Of a stretch of 28,400 nucleotides of DNA, positions 21,717-28,400 are shown piece after piece. The DNA is taken from NCBI GenBank assembly GCA_964652975.1, contig CAZZCN010000038.1, positions 1-28,400 on the forward strand, in the 5' to 3' direction. The stretch's first letter is position 1. Each line of letters opens with the position of its first letter. Made by a program: the position numbers and the translations under genes. The notes under the pieces were generated by a model, which searched no databases, was not told the DNA's origin, and worked only from the letters and a program-made list of their open reading frames with translations. This stretch comes from CAZZCN01 sp964652975 (GTDB lineage: Bacteria > Bacillota > Clostridia > Saccharofermentanales > UBA5734).

Positions 21717-24110
21717 ATGACTAAATGTTCAAGTTGCAACGAAAATGTTGCCGTAGTGTTTACAACAAAATTCGAAAACGGAAAGCGCTCTCACGAAGGG
21801 CTTTGCATTAAATGTGCATATAAGAACGGGCTTGGTGTAATGGACGACCTGTTCGCAAAAGCAGGTATAAACGAAAACAATATCGACGAGATAACCGAAA
21901 AGATTAACAATGTAATGAGTGATGCCAATGTACAGAGTCCCGAGAACCTTCTCAGGTCAATTGTTGAAGGTAGTTTTCCGAAGGAGGACTCGTTTTTTGG
22001 GCTACCCGACGATATTTTCTCAGATGACGGCAAGACGTCAGGACAGCCTAATGAGTTATTGCCGGCAGCGATGGCATATCCTATCGAAGAAACCAATTCA
22101 CAAAACCCGAATTCGGACAATGACGGATCCAGAAGAGTCATTCCGGGAAGGGAAGGCGACAAGAGAGAATCCAAGAAACGCAAATATCTTGACCAGTTTG
22201 GCACCAATCTGAATGACAGGGCCAAGGATGGCAAAATCGACAGAATAATAGGTCGTCAGAAGGAACTGGAGCGTGTTGTCCAGATATTGAACCGCAGATC
22301 CAAGAACAATCCTGTACTTCTAGGAGAACCCGGAGTAGGCAAAACTGCAATAGCAGAAGGACTTGCGCTCAGAATAGTTCAAGGTGACGTACCGGTAAAA
22401 TTAAGAAACCTTGAAGTTTACTTGCTTGATATGACAGCCATGGTCGCGGGAACACAGTTCAGAGGGCAGTTCGAAAGCAGAATGAAAGGCGTTGTAGATG
22501 ATGCCAAGCGTTGCGAGAACATTGTCCTTGTTATCGATGAGCTTCACAATATAATGGGTGCCGGAGACGCCGAAGGAGCAATGAATGCAGCGAACATACT
22601 GAAGCCTGCACTTGCAAAGGGCGAGATTAAAGTATTGGGATCGACAACACTGGATGAGTATAGAAGATTTATCGAAAAAGACTCGGCTCTTGAACGCAGA
22701 TTTCAACAGGTTATCGTAGAAGAACCATCCAAGGATGAGACTTTTCAGATACTAATGGGAATTAAGGATTATTACGAATCACATCACAAGGTTACATATG
22801 ACGATAATGCAATACTGGCCGCTGTCAATTTATCAGACAGATATATTACAGACCGGTTTCTACCGGACAAGGCGATTGATCTGCTTGATGAAGCTGGGTC
22901 TAGAGCTAATTTGACAGATGTCTGTGATATCGAGATCAATAACTCACAAAAAAGAATTGAAGAGCTAGAAGAGCAGCAATACATGCTTGAAACGAAAATT
23001 GCCAATTCAGCGTCAGAAGAGGATCTGACACTTTTTGAACAGGAAGCCAAGATCAAGGAAGACATATGTCGTGAGCGTGAAGTAAACCAGAAATTAACCG
23101 ATGAGTATCAGCCCGTAAGGATTACGGAAGACGACATAGCAGCGGTAGTTGAGATGTGGACCAAGATTCCTGTACAACGAATCAACGAGTCTGAATCACA
23201 AAGACTTCTCAATCTAGAGAATCGTCTCCACGAGAGAATAATCGGACAGGAGCAAGCGGTTACATCACTGGCAAAAGCCATTAGAAGGAACAGAGCGGGC
23301 TTTCGCAAGAAGCACAAGCCTTCTTCGTTTATTTTTGTCGGACCGACAGGCGTTGGCAAGACCGAACTTGTAAAGGCTCTCGCCTGGGCGATGTTCGAGT
23401 CCGAAGACGCAATGATAAGACTTGACATGTCGGAGTTTATGGAGCCGCATACGGTAAGCAAGCTTATCGGATCACCCCCAGGATATGTAGGATTTGATGA
23501 TGGCGGGCAGCTTACCGAAAAGGTGAGAAGAAAACCTTACAGCGTTATTTTACTTGATGAGATTGAGAAGGCGCATGCAGATGTGTTCAATATGCTTTTA
23601 CAGATACTGGATGATGGAAGACTGACAGACAGCCATGGCAGGATGGTGAATTTTGAGAATACCATACTCGTCATGACTTCCAATGCGGGTACAACTCTCA
23701 AAGCCCAGGGCATAGGGTTTGGATCCAATGATCATATTGCACTGGAAAGCAGAGTGCAGACCGTGCTTAGGGAGATTTTCAGACCTGAGTTTTTGAACAG
23801 GGTTGACGACATTGTAATTTTCCACGAACTCAACCGTGAAGAGATCCGCAAGATATGTGATTTGATGATGAAAGAAATTGTTGAATCAATGCAGGCTCAC
23901 GGAATCAAGTTCCTTATAACAGATGAAGTGAAGGATTTCCTGGCAACCAAAGGATATGATGTCAAGTTCGGCGCAAGACCACTGCGCAAGACAATCCAGA
24001 AGGAGATTGAGGATTCTCTTGCCGACCTTATGCTTCAGGGGAAATTCAAGGATGCAATAGCGGTTTCTGCAGTCATGAAAGACGGTAAGATAGATTTCGA
24101 AACCCTCTAA
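21717..24110 (+). CDS. ClpE-like Clp/Hsp100 ATPase with N-terminal zinc finger
   Basis: 797 residues from the ATG giving MTKCSSCNEN; an ATG 30 bases upstream lacks a binding site. The N-terminus is a zinc finger (Cys4, Cys7, Cys30, Cys33) as in ClpE, rather than the repeated Clp_N domain of ClpC. A linker of about 110 residues, largely Asn/Ser/Glu/Asp-rich, leads to the first AAA+ module (GEPGVGKT at about 203-210, VLVIDELHNIMGAG), a short coiled-coil middle domain (KRIEELEEQQYMLETKI), and the second AAA+ module (GPTGVGKTELV, VILLDEIEKAH). An IGF motif after TSNAGTTLKAQG matches the loop that docks ClpP, so it should feed a ClpP protease elsewhere. The stop overlaps the convergent argJ stop. 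Confidence 0.9.
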   Translation: MTKCSSCNENVAVVFTTKFENGKRSHEGLCIKCAYKNGLGVMDDLFAKAGINENNIDEITEKINNVMSDANVQSPENLLRSIVEGSFPKEDSFFGLPDDIFSDDGKTSGQPNELLPAAMAYPIEETNSQNPNSDNDGSRRVIPGREGDKRESKKRKYLDQFGTNLNDRAKDGKIDRIIGRQKELERVVQILNRRSKNNPVLLGEPGVGKTAIAEGLALRIVQGDVPVKLRNLEVYLLDMTAMVAGTQFRGQFESRMKGVVDDAKRCENIVLVIDELHNIMGAGDAEGAMNAANILKPALAKGEIKVLGSTTLDEYRRFIEKDSALERRFQQVIVEEPSKDETFQILMGIKDYYESHHKVTYDDNAILAAVNLSDRYITDRFLPDKAIDLLDEAGSRANLTDVCDIEINNSQKRIEELEEQQYMLETKIANSASEEDLTLFEQEAKIKEDICREREVNQKLTDEYQPVRITEDDIAAVVEMWTKIPVQRINESESQRLLNLENRLHERIIGQEQAVTSLAKAIRRNRAGFRKKHKPSSFIFVGPTGVGKTELVKALAWAMFESEDAMIRLDMSEFMEPHTVSKLIGSPPGYVGFDDGGQLTEKVRRKPYSVILLDEIEKAHADVFNMLLQILDDGRLTDSHGRMVNFENTILVMTSNAGTTLKAQGIGFGSNDHIALESRVQTVLREIFRPEFLNRVDDIVIFHELNREEIRKICDLMMKEIVESMQAHGIKFLITDEVKDFLATKGYDVKFGARPLRKTIQKEIEDSLADLMLQGKFKDAIAVSAVMKDGKIDFETL

Positions 24111-25486
24111 CTACGGTAGCTACCGTTTATACGAACATAATCATAAGAGAAATCACAAGTCCAGATTGTGTCATTGAATGAGCCGTCAACAAGATCGACG
24201 GTTATAATGATTTCATTTTCGGAAAGTATTTCCTTGGCGCGTATCTCATCGAAATCAACTGCGGTACCATATGTGCAGACCAGCAAATCTCCGATTTTGA
24301 TATTGCAGATCTCAGGGTTGAAATTCGCACCTGAATAGCCTGCCGCAGTAAGAATTCTGCCCCAGTTGGCATCTTCGCCGAACATGGCTGTCTTGACAAG
24401 GGGAGATTTTGCGATTGCCTGTAAAATCAGATATGCATCCTGTTTGGTTGCCGCATTAACTACATTTACCTCAATTAGCTTGCTGGCACCTTCTCCGTCT
24501 TTTGCTATTGCTTTTGACATTTTGCGACACAACTCTTCCAAGACTTCGCAAAAAGCACTGTACTCATCGCTTTCATCTGAAATTATCGGGGAATTATTAG
24601 CTTTGCCATTAGCCAGCATAACTACCATGTCACACACGCTGGTGTCGCCGTCAACGCTTACACGGTTGAATGTCTTGTTCGTAATATCTCTAAGCGCGGT
24701 GGCAAGAAGAGGCTGTGAGATATAGCAATCTGTGGTTATCACGGATATCATGGTTGCCATGTTCGGGTGAATCATACCTGATCCTTTTGCCATGCCGGAA
24801 ATACAGAAAGAATTATCAATTCCTTTAGTTTCGGTGTTTGTGTTAATATTCTGATTGTTTTTAACACTGTCATCTTCATTATTATTGGTAATTGCATTTG
24901 CGTTTTCTATATCTGTAAAATCGCTATGGTTATTGATAGAAATACCGGTATCATTATCAATATTAATGGAATTGTTAAAAGTCAGCTTTACACAAAATTC
25001 TTTTGTCATGGTATCCGTTGTCATTATAGCCAGCTGTGAGTCATGACCGGATTTCGGGTGTGTACTCAAGGCGTTCACCGCCAATGAAATACCTTCTTTT
25101 ATCTTGTCCATGGGAAGCGGTTGTCCTATAACACCGGTGGAGCCTGTCAAAACCTCGTCCGGGCCAAAGCCAAGCTTTTCAGATACCGTTTTTGCCATCT
25201 CATTTGCATCTGCCAGGCCTTTCTGACCGAGACAAGCGTTTGCATTTCCACTATTGATGACAATGGCACGGGCTGTACCCGATTCTATAACACTCATTGT
25301 CCGTTGAAGCGAATGTCCTTTGACAATATTCCTGGTGAAAACTCCACATGCCGCAGCGGGTATATCACTGACAATCAAAGCCAGGTCAAGCCCGTTATTT
25401 TTTTTGATGTTACAGGCTACACCTGCTGCTGTAAAGCCCTTAGGTGTATTAATTGCGCCGTCTATCCATTCTGCCTTATATTTCAT
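24107..25486 (-). CDS. argJ: ArgJ, glutamate N-acetyltransferase / amino-acid acetyltransferase
   Basis: 459 residues; the family is usually about 390-410. ArgJ recycles the acetyl group from N-acetylornithine to glutamate in arginine synthesis and may also use acetyl-CoA. It is made as a precursor that cuts itself before a nucleophilic threonine; here that site is MATM in KGSGMIHPNMATM, between Ala244 and Thr245. Other motifs are AIVINSGNANACLG, TGSTGVIGQPLPMDKI, and VDGDTSVCDMVVMLANG. Residues about 171-226 are an Asn-rich insertion (17 Asn of 56) in the alpha chain just before the cleavage site. The start has AAAAGGAG six bases upstream. No other arg gene is adjacent. Confidence 0.95.
   Translation of the reverse strand: MKYKAEWIDGAINTPKGFTAAGVACNIKKNNGLDLALIVSDIPAAACGVFTRNIVKGHSLQRTMSVIESGTARAIVINSGNANACLGQKGLADANEMAKTVSEKLGFGPDEVLTGSTGVIGQPLPMDKIKEGISLAVNALSTHPKSGHDSQLAIMTTDTMTKEFCVKLTFNNSINIDNDTGISINNHSDFTDIENANAITNNNEDDSVKNNQNINTNTETKGIDNSFCISGMAKGSGMIHPNMATMISVITTDCYISQPLLATALRDITNKTFNRVSVDGDTSVCDMVVMLANGKANNSPIISDESDEYSAFCEVLEELCRKMSKAIAKDGEGASKLIEVNVVNAATKQDAYLILQAIAKSPLVKTAMFGEDANWGRILTAAGYSGANFNPEICNIKIGDLLVCTYGTAVDFDEIRAKEILSENEIIITVDLVDGSFNDTIWTCDFSYDYVRINGSYRS
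24113..24126. repeat. 14-base perfect palindrome at the clp/argJ tail overlap
   Basis: ACGGTAGCTACCGT lies just beyond the overlapping stops and inside the last codons of argJ. As plus-strand RNA it could fold into a five-base stem followed by TTTAT, a possible weak terminator for the Clp gene. Confidence 0.4.
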
Positions 25487-25544
25487 AGGATTCTCCTTTT
25501 AGTAAAAATAGTTACACTTAAAATAATAAATTTTCGATAAAAAT

Positions 25545-25594
25545 ATTATACATCCGATAAATGTATTTAAAATAGTGTGATATGATTTATCGGA
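25545..25594 (-). promoter_or_regulatory. argJ -10 box with an upstream 10-base inverted repeat
   Basis: On the minus strand a TATAAT (25545-25550) lies about 60 bases before the argJ ATG. Just upstream are TCCGATAAAT (25553-25562) and ATTTATCGGA (25585-25594), a perfect 10-base inverted repeat with 22 bases between arms that spans the -35 region. It does not look like a standard ArgR box. The remainder of the 370-base gap up to 25857 is AT-rich, with further ATTATCG motifs and the promoter at 25737. Confidence 0.45.
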
Positions 25595-25736
25595 GATCCA
25601 GAAGCAACCCCAAAATTTAATTTTTATGAAAATACTTCTTCTTGATTGAATATAATGCTAATTATATCAAAGTTATATAAAAAATATATAATAAATTACA
25701 ATTTCGGATTATCGTTTATATTATCGCAATTATAAG

Positions 25737-25765
25737 TTGCATTTTTCATCGAAATATAACATAAT
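25737..25765 (+). promoter_or_regulatory. Sigma-A promoter for the DUF975 gene
   Basis: TTGCAT (25737-25742), 17 bases, CATAAT (25760-25765). It predicts a leader of about 85 bases before the ATG at 25858, with no obvious riboswitch-like structure. Confidence 0.5.
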
Positions 25766-25857
25766 ATGAAAGGTGATTTCAAATTTGAACTAAAAATTTA
25801 AATAGTATTGCACATGCAACTGAACTTTTGAGAAAACTATTTTTAGGAGGATTTTTT

Positions 25858-26667
25858 ATGTGGACAAGAATGGAACTTAAAACAAGAGCAAAAGAACAGA
25901 TGAAAGGCAGATACTTTAATTATCTTGGAGTGTCGCTTGTTCCTGTAATAACATCATATGTCATAAACATACCTATAATGATAATTTATTATGTTTTAAT
26001 GTTTGTTAATGTTTTTTCTACAAGTTTTTTCGATATTCTAGGAAATATGGACGGATCATATTCTGCGACATATGATGTCATGAATCCGACAGATTTGCAG
26101 GGTGTGCTTGATATGTATAAGGCAATTTCTATTCCAATCGCATTTGTTACAATAGCAGGAATTTTAACCTCGGTTTTTGTAATAATGCCTGTAACTGTTG
26201 GAATGACAAGATGGTTCATTCGTTCACGCGAAGAGAAGAATTTGTCGTTTTCACTGTGTTTTAGTATATTTAAGAGGGGTTCATACCTGAAGACCGTTGG
26301 AAGTGTTTTATATTATATGTTTTTTCTTATGTTGTGGTTCATGTTGTTCTACATTCCAGGTATAGTCAAGACTTACTCATACCGCATGATTCCATTTATT
26401 CTAGCTGACAATCCCAGAATAGGCGCTAAGAGGGCATTGAAGTTAAGCTGCATGATGACCAAAGGTCATAAGCTTGACATCTTTATATTAGACTTGTCTT
26501 TTATGGGGTGGTATCTTCTTGGATTATTGGCTTGCTGCGTAGGAGTATACGGTGTTGTACCTTACCATCAAGCTACAAATGCAGAATTGTACGATTCATT
26601 AAAGAAATCTGCTGTAGAAAAAGGATATTGCACAATGGAAGAACTGGGATATGTCCTTGTTGTTTAA
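25858..26667 (+). CDS. DUF975 family integral membrane protein
   Basis: 269 residues. The start follows a strong AGGAGG; a TTG 30 bases earlier overlaps the leader and is less likely. The N-terminus MWTRMELKTRAKEQMKGRYFNYLGVSLV is typical of DUF975. About five or six hydrophobic segments follow, with conserved-looking IPGIVKTYSYRMIPFILADNP and GAKRALKLSCMMTKGHKLDIFILDLSFMGWYLLG in the second half. The family is widespread in Firmicutes and has no established biochemical role. The flavoprotein gene starts 43 bases after its stop and may be co-transcribed. Confidence 0.9.
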   Translation: MWTRMELKTRAKEQMKGRYFNYLGVSLVPVITSYVINIPIMIIYYVLMFVNVFSTSFFDILGNMDGSYSATYDVMNPTDLQGVLDMYKAISIPIAFVTIAGILTSVFVIMPVTVGMTRWFIRSREEKNLSFSLCFSIFKRGSYLKTVGSVLYYMFFLMLWFMLFYIPGIVKTYSYRMIPFILADNPRIGAKRALKLSCMMTKGHKLDIFILDLSFMGWYLLGLLACCVGVYGVVPYHQATNAELYDSLKKSAVEKGYCTMEELGYVLVV

Positions 26668-26710
26668 ATGTAATAGCGAAAAATCTTAATAAAGAGGTTG
26701 AACAAAATAG

Positions 26711-28198
26711 ATGAAAAGCATAGACACAGAAAAAATAGTTAAAGCAGATTCAAAAGCTACTACGAAAAAAGCAAAAACTTCAACCGACGAAGTCTTCGAC
26801 TACGATGTGATTATTATTGGCGGAGGTCTTGCAGGGATTTTTGCAGGCTATGAACTGGCATCGAAAAGCAAAAATATCAAAATTGCCCTTTTAGAACAGG
26901 GAAATAATATAAGTAGACGCTCATGCCCGATTATTGACAAAAAATCCGATTCCTGTATCAATTGCAAATCATGTGGCATAATGCGGGGATTTGGAGGAGC
27001 CGGTGCATATTCAGATGGCAAATTCAATTTTACAACTGAATTCGGCGGATGGCTGAGCGATTACCTGCCTAATCACGAAGTAATGAAAATGATTGAATAT
27101 GTTGATGCTATCAATGTTCAGTTCGGGGCCACCGAGGAAGTGTTTTCGACTTTCACTCCTGAGGCGGACGAGATTCGCAAGAAAGCCCTTGGGTTTGACC
27201 TTCATTTACTTGACGCCAGATGCAAACATCTAGGTACGGAACGCAACAAGGAGATTCTCATCAAACAGTCTAAGTGGCTTACTGAGAATATTGACCTTAA
27301 ATGCAACACTGAAGTTGTCAGCATTGATCCTATTAAAGGTGTTGAAGGATACAAGGTTGTCGCACGTAAATCAGAATTCACATGCAAATATCTTATAGTC
27401 GCACCCGGCAGATCCGGAGCTGAATGGTTTGCCGAACAGTGCAAAAAGCTAAAACTCGATCTGATAAACAACCAGGTTGACATAGGAGTAAGGGTGGAAG
27501 TTCCTGCAGCTGTTTTTCGTGATATCACCGACGCAGTATATGAAGCTAAATTACAATACCGCACAAAGCAATACAAGGACCTCGTAAGGACTTTTTGCAT
27601 GAATCCCTACGGTTATGTCGTCACCGAAAATACAGATGGAATTATAACTGTTAACGGGCACAGCTACACCGATCCGAAACTACAGAGCAAAAACACGAAT
27701 TTCGCCCTTCTTGTAAGTAATAAGTTCACTTCTCCTTTTAAAGCACCCTATCAATACGGTAAGCGAATAGCCACACTATCCAACCTCCTTGGCGGAGGAG
27801 TGCTTGTGCAGCGTTTTGGCGACTTGATTGATGGTAGAAGAACTAATGAACACCGACTCGACCAAGGCTTCATAAGCCCTACTCTTGACGCTACACCGGG
27901 CGATTTAAGCCTCGTTCTCCCTAAAAGGCATCTGGATAATATAATAGAAATGATTTATACACTTGACAAGATAGCACCGGGAACCGCCAATCATGACACA
28001 CTTCTTTACGGCGTTGAAGTTAAGTTTTACAGTTCCAGATTGAAACTGACCGAAGAGCTTGAAACACCGCTTAAGAACATGTTTGCAGTAGGGGACGGAG
28101 CCGGAATAACCAGAGGGCTTTCACAGGCGGGTGCCAGTGGAGTTATTGCAGCACGCAGCATACTGAAACGATTGGTAAATACTAATATTAAAATATAA
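26711..28198 (+). CDS. FAD-dependent oxidoreductase of the COG2509 type
   Basis: 495 residues. A charged N-terminal tail of about 28 residues precedes the dinucleotide-binding motif DYDVIIIGGGLAGIFAGYELA (GGGLAG at 37-42) and an acidic residue ending the second strand (ALLEQG). A cysteine-rich segment (Cys72, Cys82, Cys85, Cys88, reading CxxCxxC) followed by GIMRGFGGAGAYSDGKFN is characteristic of this family. The C-terminal FAD motif is NMFAVGDGAGITRGLSQAGASGVIAARSI. The substrate is unknown; the cysteines could bind a metal or cluster or take part in redox chemistry. A modest AGAGGTTG lies upstream of the ATG at long spacing. Confidence 0.88.
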   Translation: MKSIDTEKIVKADSKATTKKAKTSTDEVFDYDVIIIGGGLAGIFAGYELASKSKNIKIALLEQGNNISRRSCPIIDKKSDSCINCKSCGIMRGFGGAGAYSDGKFNFTTEFGGWLSDYLPNHEVMKMIEYVDAINVQFGATEEVFSTFTPEADEIRKKALGFDLHLLDARCKHLGTERNKEILIKQSKWLTENIDLKCNTEVVSIDPIKGVEGYKVVARKSEFTCKYLIVAPGRSGAEWFAEQCKKLKLDLINNQVDIGVRVEVPAAVFRDITDAVYEAKLQYRTKQYKDLVRTFCMNPYGYVVTENTDGIITVNGHSYTDPKLQSKNTNFALLVSNKFTSPFKAPYQYGKRIATLSNLLGGGVLVQRFGDLIDGRRTNEHRLDQGFISPTLDATPGDLSLVLPKRHLDNIIEMIYTLDKIAPGTANHDTLLYGVEVKFYSSRLKLTEELETPLKNMFAVGDGAGITRGLSQAGASGVIAARSILKRLVNTNIKI

Positions 28199-28283
28199 TT
28201 CTAATAATTTGATATAAAAAACTTTGTATTTGAAAATCTCAAACTGAATGTGGAATTCTAGTTTAATAAAATCTTAAGAAGAA

Positions 28284-28314
28284 AAAACCGGTAGAACTAA
28301 ATTCTACCGGTTTT
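28284..28314. terminator. Bidirectional rho-independent terminator (flavoprotein / tRNA-Lys)
   Basis: AAAACCGGTAGAA (28284-28296) pairs perfectly with TTCTACCGGTTTT (28302-28314) over a 5-base loop. On the minus strand the stem ends in a run of six T, ideal for terminating the tRNA; on the plus strand it can end the flavoprotein transcript with four T. Confidence 0.9.
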
Positions 28315-28318
28315 ATCG

Positions 28319-28394
28319 TGGTGCGCCTTCAGGGACTCGAACCCTGGGCCCACTGATTAAGAGTCAGTTGCTCTACCAACTGAGCTAAAGGCGC
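28319..28394 (-). tRNA. tRNA-Lys, anticodon CUU
   Basis: The minus strand gives a complete 76-base cloverleaf with encoded CCA. The acceptor is GCGCCTT/AAGGCGC, the D stem GCTC/GAGC, the anticodon stem ACTGA/TCAGT around CTCTTAA, and the T arm CAGGG-TTCGAGT-CCCTG. The anticodon CUU reads AAG as lysine. Its promoter would lie beyond the right edge of the window. Confidence 0.95.
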
Positions 28395-28400
28395 TCGTTC

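Overview
The window is AT-rich, with short intergenic gaps and strong AGGAGG-type ribosome binding sites. It carries Firmicutes-type families: a FadR-type GntR, a BlaI/MecI repressor, a ClpE-like Clp ATPase, a DUF975 protein, a cell-wall amidase lipoprotein and a COG2509 flavoprotein. Together with a corrinoid-activase-like protein, this points to an anaerobic member of the Clostridia. I cannot name the family or genus. No phage, transposase, CRISPR array or rRNA gene is visible, and the content is mostly chromosomal housekeeping.

Layout. 1-3639 (minus strand): an acyl-CoA thioesterase, a membrane-fusion protein and a MacB-type permease run as an operon, followed leftwards by a repeat-rich gap and the first codons of a secreted protein cut by the window edge. 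3926-6302 (plus): a ferredoxin/ASKHA corrinoid-protein activase and 5-formyltetrahydrofolate cyclo-ligase. 6376-11736 (plus): an SH3/amidase lipoprotein, an acyltransferase of the condensation-domain superfamily, a zinc-ribbon membrane protein, and an M28-like lipoprotein that has lost catalytic residues. 11826-12236 (minus): an orphan beta-rich protein. 12346-13611: HemW. 13762-17720: a tightly coupled aconitase / GntR regulator / citrate synthase operon with a palindromic operator over its predicted transcription start. 17892-18254: a BlaI-type repressor. 18305-18379 (minus): tRNA-Glu(CUC). 18521-24110: UvrA and a ClpE-like ATPase. 24107-25486 (minus): ArgJ, overlapping the Clp gene tail to tail. 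25858-28198: DUF975 membrane protein and a COG2509 flavoprotein. 28319-28394 (minus): tRNA-Lys(CUU).

How genes may work together. The citrate synthase and aconitase open the oxidative route towards 2-oxoglutarate under a local regulator; isocitrate dehydrogenase is not in the window. The activase and cyclo-ligase are both plausible one-carbon/corrinoid maintenance functions. The permease and adaptor form an ABC export system whose ATPase is not seen.

Most unusual signals: (1) two diverged copies of a hairpin-rich intergenic element (about 124-247 and 9523-9673) sharing two conserved blocks and a helix that keeps pairing although its sequence differs, both lying between co-directional genes; (2) the M28 protein in which the normally invariant Glu-Glu pair reads Gly-His; (3) recurrent low-complexity or duplicated insertions inside conserved proteins (ArgJ, UvrA, HemW, the adaptor, the M28 protein); (4) candidate operators next to the GntR and BlaI regulators. 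I did not find a clear multi-gene novel defence or biosynthetic system.
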